From NCBI GenBank assembly GCA_963082715.1, contig OY720463.1, positions 42,164,880-42,228,879 of the forward strand: DNA of 64,000 bases, given 5' to 3'. Position numbers and translations under genes: made by a program. This DNA comes from Harpalus rubripes. Lineage: Eukaryota > Arthropoda > Insecta > Coleoptera > Carabidae. Below, piece after piece: positions 57,228 to 64,000 of the stretch (within the stretch, counting starts at the first letter, position 1; the number at the start of each line of letters is the position of its first letter). A model generated the notes under the pieces. It saw nothing but the letters and a program-made list of their open reading frames with translations. It did no database searches and was not told the origin of the DNA.

Positions 57228-58403
57228 ATGAACAGATTTGGGAATATTTCCGAAGAAAGTATAAAAGAAAATATTATAAATAGTGTGCCTATAAACACAA
57301 AAAACATTAAATCATGTATCTGGCGCCAATTTATGACATTTTGTGAAAGCCGAAATTATGTATTAGAACGAGGTACAACGGTATGTAAAATATCAAATAT
57401 TTTGCTAGATTGGGCTTACAATATGCGAAAGATTAATGGAGAAAATTATAAAGAATATGTAGTGAAGACAATGTGGAATTCAACGGCCAAAATGCTACAG
57501 GAGAAATATTTTCAGGAATTCAACATAAAATTTGATCCCTTTACGGATATTATTTTTAAAGAAGCACGCGATGCTAGAAACGCTAAAAGAAAAGAACTCC
57601 AAAGTATTCCTGAGAAAAGAAAGATTAGTTCGACAGCTGTAAATAAAGCACAAATAATCAAAATGGCTAAACTTTGGGATGAAAATGAACCTGAAGGTTT
57701 GCAAAAAAAGTTTTTTCATATAGCTTCTTATGAGCTGGCTTGGAGAGGAGGAGAAGCTGCTAGTTGCATGGTGTATTATTTTAAAGAAGAAAAAGCAATT
57801 GATGGAATGTTTACGGATAGAATAGAATACAACCCAATATTTTCGAAAACTGCACAAGAAGGTGCAAATAAATTGACAGATAGTAAGTGGCTAACAAAAA
57901 ATAATGAAGATGACACAATCTGCCCAGTAAGATTGTTTAGATTACTTATAAATAAACGATCCAAAAATATAACATCAGTATTTTTGACTCCTAATCCATT
58001 TTGGAAATATAAAAATTCGAAAGGCTGGTACAAAAACGTACCATTGGGAGTAAATTTATTATCTAAGTGGACTAAAAATGCGGCTAATAAAATAGGAATT
58101 GATATTCAGAATAATAAGATAACGAATCATTCAAATTTCGCCAGCACAGTGTCTTCGTTAGCAAAAGCAGGAGTAAGCGATCAACAAATTATTAAAATAA
58201 CAGGTCATTCCAATTCCACTTCAATAAAACCTTATCTTCAATTGGACTGTGCACATCATGAAAATTTAATTACAAATCTAAGAACAAATAATATTTCTAA
58301 ATCTTCTACTGTGACTAATGAAGTAACAAATCTTCGTGAAGAAAACATGTCAAATAAAATGATATATAATAATTGTACTTTCACTAATTGCACGTTTAAA
58401 TAA
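57228..58403 (+). CDS. Tyrosine recombinase (Crypton-like), uninterrupted frame
   Basis: 391 codons. Residues about 25-100 form the N-terminal helical domain (IWRQFMTFCESRNY, WAYNMRK). The catalytic domain follows: Arg-I in ELAWRGGEA (R173), the HxxR box as HSNF (301-304) with Arg-II replaced by Phe, GHSN (H327), and the nucleophile in SIKPYL (Y336). The C-terminus ends in NNCTFTNCTFK. Such enzymes cut and rejoin DNA through a covalent phosphotyrosine; this clade is found in Cryptons and their domesticated relatives (ZMYM/KCTD1-like). Loss of Arg-II predicts poor or no catalysis, so it may be a dead copy or one used for binding. The start follows a possible acceptor (TTGCTTGTAG at 57211-57220). 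The palindrome at 58441 begins 38 bp after the stop. Confidence 0.85.
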   Translation: MNRFGNISEESIKENIINSVPINTKNIKSCIWRQFMTFCESRNYVLERGTTVCKISNILLDWAYNMRKINGENYKEYVVKTMWNSTAKMLQEKYFQEFNIKFDPFTDIIFKEARDARNAKRKELQSIPEKRKISSTAVNKAQIIKMAKLWDENEPEGLQKKFFHIASYELAWRGGEAASCMVYYFKEEKAIDGMFTDRIEYNPIFSKTAQEGANKLTDSKWLTKNNEDDTICPVRLFRLLINKRSKNITSVFLTPNPFWKYKNSKGWYKNVPLGVNLLSKWTKNAANKIGIDIQNNKITNHSNFASTVSSLAKAGVSDQQIIKITGHSNSTSIKPYLQLDCAHHENLITNLRTNNISKSSTVTNEVTNLREENMSNKMIYNNCTFTNCTFK

Positions 58404-58440
58404 ACTTTTTCATAAATAAAATGTCGTTAAATTATCTCGC

Positions 58441-58666
58441 TGAATTACACTCTAGCATTTTATTTTCTCCGGATAAATTTCTGTTTGACAACTCAACCTT
58501 GTAACCTGACAGCAATTTGACTCGAAAACTGTTTAAAAAATAAAATCACTCCACCTACGGTGTCGTGATTTTATTAAAACAGTTTTCTTGTCAAATTGCT
58601 AGGTAACAAGATTTCGTGACCAACAGAAATTTATCCGGCAAAATAAAAAGCTCTTGTGTAATTACA
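58441..58666. repeat. 226-bp imperfect palindrome, right of the recombinase gene
   Basis: The arms are about 110 bp: TGAATTACAC/TGTAATTACA, CCGGATAAATTTCTGTT/CAACAGAAATTTATCCGG, CAATTTGAC/GTCAAATTG, AAAACTGTTT/AAAACAGTTTT, AAAATCAC/GTGATTTT, turning at CACCTACGGTGTCG. It is the largest palindrome of the group. Confidence 0.9.
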
Positions 58667-59382
58667 GTTGATCATTATTTAAACCTGAAAATGTAATAGA
58701 CACTATATATGTCACCCACTTTGGATTTTTTTGGCAATTGGCCGATTGTATATAGTTTCTATAGATATTTATTTATTTTATTTCTACGCCGCCGGAGTAG
58801 AAATATCTTATTTCTAAAATGAAACTTCTACTTTGTGAATCAAGTCACAAAAGATGCCATTTTTATGACGTTTGAAAAAAAATAGTATTATATATTATTT
58901 ATCATATATTTGAAAATAGCGCCTTCCCAGCTATACAAATATCTGTAGAGGTTAGAATTTATTTTTGTGTTATAATTCGTATCATAGACGGCACTGTAGC
59001 ATAAAGTATGATTTACATATTACAGAAGTAAAACTTTATACGATAAATTATATATTGAAATTTAGAGCATAAAATGATTTATTTTGTAACGGCTTCAAAA
59101 AAGATAAAATTTAACAATGAGTTAACTTTAAGCAAGCTTTTATGAAATCGGGCATTATTTGTTTGAAATATGTCTTTCCGCTAAAAATTTCGATAGTAAC
59201 GTTAGGTGCTCCATTACACAGTTCATATTTCGGGTATTTACATAGAAGAAATTCAAAATTTTGTGAGAATAAATTGGAACAAATTCAGCACAAATTATTT
59301 AATATATTATTTTTTGCCATTAACTGTTATTTAAATTATAAACGACAACAGTAATAATGTAAATTTGCAATGTAGATAGTTC
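58667..59382. other. No gene recognised; small hairpin at 58775-58810
   Basis: TTATTTCTACGCCGCCGGAG, then TAGAAATATC, forms a short hairpin. The rest is AT-rich without supportable features. Confidence 0.4.
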
Positions 59383-59646
59383 TCAATTATTACGAAATGA
59401 AAATAATATATCGTGCCTAACGACTTTAAAATTAAGTACTTTATTATTATTGTTATATGATAATTGAAAAATGTGGTACATGCCTGCATTGATAATCCAA
59501 TTTTTCATGCGTTCTGTATATTCTACAGGTATTCTGTACATTTTCATTTCTGGATGACATCTTTTATTTATTTTACAGTTATGCACACTTACTCCCAGAC
59601 ATAAGCAAAATACAACGAAAACGATAATAATAATAATAGCTGTCAT
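59383..59646 (-). CDS. Small ORF with predicted signal peptide, unidentified
   Basis: 87 codons from an ATG in good context (AAAAATGAC). It begins MTAIIIIIVFVVFCLCLGVS, a textbook hydrophobic signal or anchor, then VHNCKINKRCHPEMKMYRIP and WIINAGMYHIFQLSY. A strong donor-like GGAGTAAGT directly after CLCLG could mean the first 17 codons are a signal-peptide exon spliced elsewhere. No family recognised; a chance frame is possible in AT-rich DNA. Confidence 0.3.
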   Translation of the reverse strand: MTAIIIIIVFVVFCLCLGVSVHNCKINKRCHPEMKMYRIPVEYTERMKNWIINAGMYHIFQLSYNNNNKVLNFKVVRHDILFSFRNN

Positions 59647-59840
59647 ATTTTTCTAACGGTAAATTTTATGAATGAGTTTGCGCAAGCGTGGAATTTGTTG
59701 CCATTTTGTTATTTGGCGGTTCTTGTGCATATAGCGATTGATTATTATTGTTATTCATTGTTGTGTTTTATTATTTGTTTCTTTTTGTTATCTTGTTTTT
59801 TGTTATTTTCTTGTTGTCAATCTTTTTCAAACGATGCCAG

Positions 59841-60254
59841 TGCGTTGTTGAGTGCAACAGTTTGTCGTCGGACAATAACATAAAAGTGTTTGCTATCCAA
59901 TCAAGCACCGATTATAGAGGTAAGATTTAAAACCTAATCATATTTGAACATAAGTAACAAGTGACAATTTGTATAGGTAGGGTAGGTGTGAAAAACAAGA
60001 AAGACGTCTGTGGCTCGTGGCCGTTTATATTTATGAGAATATCACTTGCTGAGATATTATCAATTACCCAGATTTGATAGTAGGTCGTTGATGAAGCCCT
60101 AAATTTATAAATTGTCAATTACTGTTGGTAATATTTGCTTTCTCTTTTCCTTTCAGGAAGCAAGAATGAACACGAAGAGCATCCTGATCGTAATACTTAT
60201 GAATATACATATGATCACATTACATTGTTATCTTCCATTATATTATATTATTGA
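59841..60254 (+). CDS. Possible spliced exon pair, unidentified
   Basis: A 60-bp T-rich tract and GATGCCAG precede 59841-59919, which ends at AGAGGTAAGA. A good acceptor (TCTCTTTTCCTTTCAG, ending 60156) opens the next exon to TGA at 60252. Spliced, the frame stays open: CVVECNSLSSDNNIKVFAIQ, STDYR, GSKNEHEEHPDRNTYEYTYD. There is no ATG in this frame upstream, so a further 5' exon would be needed. Codon and residue use shift from hydrophobic to polar exactly at the acceptor, which supports a real exon. Function unknown. Confidence 0.3.
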
Positions 60255-60561
60255 ACAATTCAATAAAAACCTATTTGATTCTCATTGTCTTCATTTTATT
60301 CTCATTTGATATCACAGATTAGAAATATGTTTTGTTTGATAATAGATCGGAAACGGTAATGCTATCTGAAGGGACCATCTTCAGCGCCACTCTTTGGTTG
60401 CTACCGGAACTATTTTGAGTATGTAGGCAACTCCATAACATCTAAATATGCAATCCGCATTGCCTCCCTGTGTTTCATCTTTGTTATTTATTAATAAAGT
60501 AGACAATGAAAACCAACATTTATAAAACACGTATGGTTCATAAATGTTTTTTATTTTATTT

Positions 60562-60686
60562 TGGATTCATAAACTCGTTTATTCGCTCTCAAAAGCGGGC
60601 GCAATTTGGCTTTTATCGCCCGAGAGCCTATAAAGTTGCCAAGCAACAGCTATTCAAACAAATCAAAATCGTGGCTTATGAATAAA
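60562..60686. repeat. Left-end hairpin of the recombinase element
   Basis: Outer ATTCATAA/TTATGAAT and inner CGCTCTC...GCGGGCG with CGCCCGAGAGC (the left strand has an AAAAG bulge). Confidence 0.6.
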
Positions 60687-60785
60687 TGTCAAAAAACAAT
60701 AAATTCGATAAATCGCAATTTTGATTTAGCATTTAATTATTCATGAACATGTTTTTAGAACATTTATTGAAAGAACTATTTGAAA

Positions 60786-61947
60786 TTACATTTTATTGAA
60801 TTGGATAGTACAGTTAGTAAGATTTGTTAACGTGATTCCATTGTCGTATGTACCAACTCCATAACTGATCGATGCGTTAGATGTGACGCTCGACGAAGAT
60901 GCTTCACCAGAGATGCTTTGAGCTATCTTAATTTTATTTTGGAGAGAATTTTCGACGTAGTATTCTGCAACCTTTTCTGATCGCCATCCACCTAATTGTT
61001 TTAGAGCTCTTGTATCCCCCCCGCTTTCAGCCAACATAGTTGCAGCACTCCTGCGGAAGCAATGCCCGGTGAATTTATTCGCATCTGGTAGTTTTAAATA
61101 CTCCGCAATCATTCGAGGCATTTTTCCAAGTGTGTTCTTCCCCACTGGCTGGGAAGTGCATTTACCACCGTGGTATGACAAAAACAAACTATTTATTTTG
61201 CAATGTTTAGGACGTAAATCAACATATTTTTTGTATAAAGCCTGTAATCAACGGGTCCACTATTCGGGACAATTGTAAACTGCCTCGGCGTGTAGGTTTT
61301 AGTCTGACGAATCTTCCAGAACGACCGATCCCTCAAGCGTCACATCCTGAACACGTAAATCGTGCAGTTCCTCTCGTCGGGACGCTCCAAACATACCAAA
61401 AAGAGTGACAACCTACGAACAGCAATGTACAATACAAAAAAATAAACAATTAGTCACAAATGGCGTACTTTAACTAACAAATAGGTAGAATCTGGTGCTT
61501 TTAGAATAAATTCCTGAATATGATCTCGTTGCAGTACTAGTGATTTCTTAGATACATCACCCACAGAATTATTTTTCATAAACTCGGTAACCAAAAGAAA
61601 CCGTGATATATCAATTCCTTACTTTCCCTTAATCATTTTCTTCAGCTTAGAGTAGATACACCAAAGAGATGACGGCTTATACATCTTTGACTAAACAAAA
61701 TGAAAATTGTTAATTGACTATAAACAGGTACAATTGTACATTTCCTTACCATTTGAGATAAGTACACCATAATGAGTTTTACATCGCAACTGCTGACATT
61801 TTTTGAACGTCGCCAGTCACAGAATTTTTCGTATTCCTTCTCATATGTATCTTTGGACTTTTCTGGTACTAACTTACTCTGTGCAGCGTCATATTCGTCC
61901 AAAATTTCTTTGGAATACTTATTTTCTTGGTTATCATCCATTTTCAT
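60786..61947 (-). pseudogene. Tyrosine-recombinase gene (Crypton-like), three exons, broken
   Basis: Exon 1 (61947-61750) starts MKMDDNQENKYSKEILDEYD and carries the SAM-like N-terminal domain up to VYLSQM; donor GTAAGG. Exon 2 starts at 61690 (TTTTGTTTAG acceptor) with SKMYKPSSLW but has an in-frame TAA after KKMIKGK; it continues GIDISRF and VLQRDHIQEFILKAPD. Exon 3 (after TTCGTAG, about 61410) has GASRREEL with Arg-I, then two frameshifts before YHGGKC at about 61170. The last part is intact: GHCFRRS (HxxR), GGWRS, AEYYVENS (nucleophile) and the tail NLTNCTIQFNKM. All catalytic residues are present, unlike in the 57228 gene. Confidence 0.8.
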
Positions 61948-62136
61948 CTGACACTAAATTAATAATTGTTTGTAAACAAACAATGTAGCGACACAAACAA
62001 ACTACATAGAAACCACAGCACACCTAAAATTTACAACGCCAGCACAACGATATCGAATACTCGTACAATATTATGTATACCTAATTAATCCTTGAATTTC
62101 GGGAATCAAAATAAAATAAAACGTTGTATGTACCAC

Positions 62137-62235
62137 GGGGATAATCAAGATTATAGCACTCAGGGAAAATTAAAGCTCTCCGCTGCGCGTCGAGCTTTAA
62201 ACATTCCCCCCTGCTATAATCTTTCGATTATGCCC
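62137..62235. repeat. Right-end hairpin of the recombinase element
   Basis: GGGGATAATC pairs with GATTATGCCC, TTATAGCA with TGCTATAA, AGGGAA with TTCCCCCC, and TTAAAGCTC with GAGCTTTAA, turning at CCGCTGCGCG. It lies 190 bp upstream of the recombinase start codon and could affect its promoter as well as transposition. Confidence 0.85.
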
Positions 62236-62761
62236 TTAATACATAAATAACTATAACAATAATAAAAATAATTATTTTATATAATATTTATAAACAATTA
62301 TAAGAAAATATAAACGCTTTTGTAGTGTTTTTATACAGATTGAATCTTTGATTAAACTAGAAGTAATCAGTCTCGGTATAAATAAATAGTACAATTTTTT
62401 ATGCTTTACCTGTATAAAAGGATATTGATGTCATTAATGACGATGACGAATTCAAAAAGCATTTGTATTGTAAAACATATTATAAGAACATTTTTCCTAT
62501 AGCGTTAATACGAATAGAATAGTAGAAACTTGAATCACTTACGTAAAAGAAAATATTAGACACTATGTAATATATCTCAACTATTCAAATAAGAATAAGA
62601 AAATTAAAATTCTTGAAAATTTTGTTAGAATTTGGTTAGAATACTCACAGGATTTTGACAACTTATAAAAAAATATGAATGTAAGCACAGTACACCTAAC
62701 CATTTCAATTTATGAAGCTTCCGGAAGTAGTCAAGAGATGGCAATTCAACACGGTCCAAAT

Positions 62762-63351
62762 TAGGGTACCTTTATAACCAGGGTATGGCCATGGCGTGGC
62801 TCACATTTCGTCCGCCATTACCAGGCCGTCTGTTATATGTGTTGTTCTTGAGCAAATTATTATGTATTTTCGTAGCTATTTGTTTTATTTTAATGAAAAA
62901 CACATTTAATTATCATTTTAATATGTATTTAAAGTGTAAGTAATATATTTTATTTTATTTACTTGTGTAGTTTGTTAAAATACCCACCACGATTACTGAC
63001 ATATTGAAAACAGCTATAAATTACCAATATTAAGCACAATCATTTAAATTTTTAAAATGTAAGTTTAGAATATACAATTATTATGTAAATAAGAACTACA
63101 GATATTAAATTAGATGTGTTAATAACAACCCATGTCATATATTCTACATAACCTCTAAATGTATGTCTTAATAATAATAGTGTATCTCTTAAATTAATTA
63201 ATTTTTATTACCTTTATAAATTCACAGTGTGATAATTTAATATTCGTTTATAATATAATATCACATTTATTACAAATAAATAGGGATATGAATTACCGAT
63301 AATGGCGGTGATCTTGGCCCATGGCCATACCCTGGTTATAAAGGTACCCTA
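62762..63351. mobile_element. 590-bp hAT-like MITE with a perfect 8-bp target duplication
   Basis: The TIRs begin TAGGGTACCTTTATAACCAG and continue GGTATGGCCATGG, exactly mirrored at the right. GTCCAAAT flanks both sides (62754-62761 and 63352-63359), and the empty site is present in copy A near 45947. The interior is AT-rich and non-coding. Confidence 0.95.
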
Positions 63352-63445
63352 GTCCAAATGTCAACCATTTAAGTTCCCATAGCCTGTTTGATATCTTGCT
63401 AGAAATTTGACAGCTATTCAAACTGACGCATGCACACTGCGTTAT

Positions 63446-64000
63446 TTATTTATTTATTTGCACTGTCCAACAGGCTAAAAGCCCTATTACAGAACAGGAT
63501 ATAATACAAAAAAATAATATGACAAATTGAACCAATAAAAGTAAACAATAAACAATTATTACAGTAAAGCGATATTACAAAATATATGTACAACCATAAT
63601 AGTAGTGAATTAGAGTGATGAAATAAATTTAGGGTCATTAATATCATTTGAGTTATTTAAGTTATTGTAAAGCTTACACATTTTATTAATTGGTGACTTT
63701 AGTGCCAAGTTAGTACGGGAAAGTGGCAAATAGAAGAGTGTTGTATTTCTTGTGGATATTGTGGGAGTATGGAAATTCAAACATTGAAGGGATAAAGGAT
63801 CATCAATTTTGTTGTGTAATAATTTGTATAAGTGAGTAAGATGTAATTTCTTTCGTCGTATATCAAGGGATTCTACTTTAAATATCTTTAACAAAATTTC
63901 ATAATCAAACCCTCTAGGAGGGTAATAATTCATTATTTTATAATATATGTATTTTAACATTTTTTTCTGAACATATTCAATATTGTAGATGGGAGCCCAA
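63446..64000 (-). mobile_element. 3' end of a LINE, continuing past the window
   Basis: On the minus strand the element ends in AATAAATAAATAA and inserts at GCGTTAT of copy B. Its 3' UTR (63609 down to 63460) has AGCCTGTTGGACAGTGCAAA before the tail. Confidence 0.8.
63610..64000 (-). CDS. C-terminal part of LINE ORF2 (Jockey/CR1-type), 5' part outside the window
   Basis: An open frame enters from the right edge with WAPIYNIEYVQKKMLKYIYY and includes RRKKLHLTHLYKLLHNKIDD, SRTNLALKSP and a stop after KFISSL. The same pattern occurs in the 34331-37185 element (WNPIYDLHSNNIEWVQRKF, RRKMYSCLYLHKLLSNKIDD, RRNYFLKRP), so the two are related but distinct subfamilies. No lesion is seen in this part. 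Confidence 0.8.
   Translation of the reverse strand, partial: WAPIYNIEYVQKKMLKYIYYKIMNYYPPRGFDYEILLKIFKVESLDIRRKKLHLTHLYKLLHNKIDDPLSLQCLNFHTPTISTRNTTLFYLPLSRTNLALKSPINKMCKLYNNLNNSNDINDPKFISSL

Larger units (their letters stand above)
60554..62256 (-). mobile_element. 1.7-kb tyrosine-recombinase element with a hairpin near each end
   Basis: Limits were read by comparison with copy A: AAATGTTTTTTA joins CAATAAT directly in copy A (45442-45459), but here the two halves are 1.7 kb apart (exact edge uncertain by a base or two). It contains one recombinase gene on the minus strand, a hairpin 10-130 bp inside the left end and another 20-120 bp inside the right end. No clear terminal inverted repeat or target duplication, as in Cryptons. 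Confidence 0.65.
60373..63445 (+). repeat. Dispersed repeat, copy B, split by three insertions
   Basis: Matches copy A (45271-46040) in the segments 60373-60553, 62257-62761 and 63352-63445. The interruptions are the recombinase element (60554-62256), a hAT-like MITE (62762-63351) and a LINE 3' end from 63446. Confidence 0.85.

Noticed and set aside
59748..59930. Hydrophobic frame MLFIVVFYYLFLFVILFFVI as a signal peptide joined to the downstream exon
   Set aside because: It starts with TTG, not ATG, and is preceded by a stop; the T-rich stretch is better explained as the polypyrimidine tract of an acceptor at 59840.

Overview
This is AT-rich eukaryotic DNA. The mixture of mobile elements (Jockey/CR1-type LINEs, a Penelope-like fragment, hAT-like and TA-flanked MITEs, Crypton-like tyrosine recombinases) and the short introns point to an arthropod, most likely an insect and possibly a beetle. 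The species cannot be named from the sequence. Almost everything here is repeat or transposon. The only long intact gene is an intronless NB-ARC/ankyrin (NLR-like) protein at 11.2-13.4 kb. A complete tyrosine-recombinase frame (57.2-58.4 kb) is also open, but it has lost a catalytic arginine.

Layout. 1-10.7 kb is one continuous 18-bp minisatellite that runs off the left edge and contains a duplicated block of about 2.9 kb. Its right flank is the terminus of a dispersed repeat family whose other copies (21.2, 23.6, 30.0, 33.4 kb) carry only a short TG run at the same place. A 0.9-kb array at 26.3-27.1 kb lies in another copy of the family, so both arrays look like runaway expansions of that element's internal microsatellite. 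10.9-13.4 kb holds a 218-bp palindrome with a TATA box at its edge, then the NB-ARC/ankyrin gene. 13.7-33 kb is a graveyard of elements: a Penelope-like fragment, foldback and TIR elements, a hAT-like element with 8-bp target duplications, 172-bp MITEs, tRNA-like inverted pairs, and a 1.2-kb unit present twice in opposite orientation.

34-37.4 kb is a broken LINE whose tail abuts a 120-bp satellite (37.4-39.4 kb). 39.4-43.9 kb holds small candidate exons, the best being a terminal exon at 43.56-43.87 kb. 43.9-45.3 kb is an inverted tandem repeat related to the satellite. 45.3-54.9 kb is another nest of TIR and foldback elements, including a 3.3-kb foldback containing a hAT-like element that itself contains a third element.

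55.2-58.7 kb contains a tyrosine-recombinase N-terminal fragment, a SWIM-domain gene fragment and the full recombinase frame, bracketed by large imperfect palindromes. 60.4-63.4 kb is a second copy of the dispersed repeat at 45.3 kb, split by three insertions: a 1.7-kb tyrosine-recombinase element with a hairpin near each end, a hAT-like MITE with a perfect 8-bp target duplication, and a LINE tail that runs off the right edge. The most promising undescribed system is this group of hairpin-ended tyrosine-recombinase elements and the related palindromes scattered through the window, one of which sits directly upstream of the NB-ARC/ankyrin gene.
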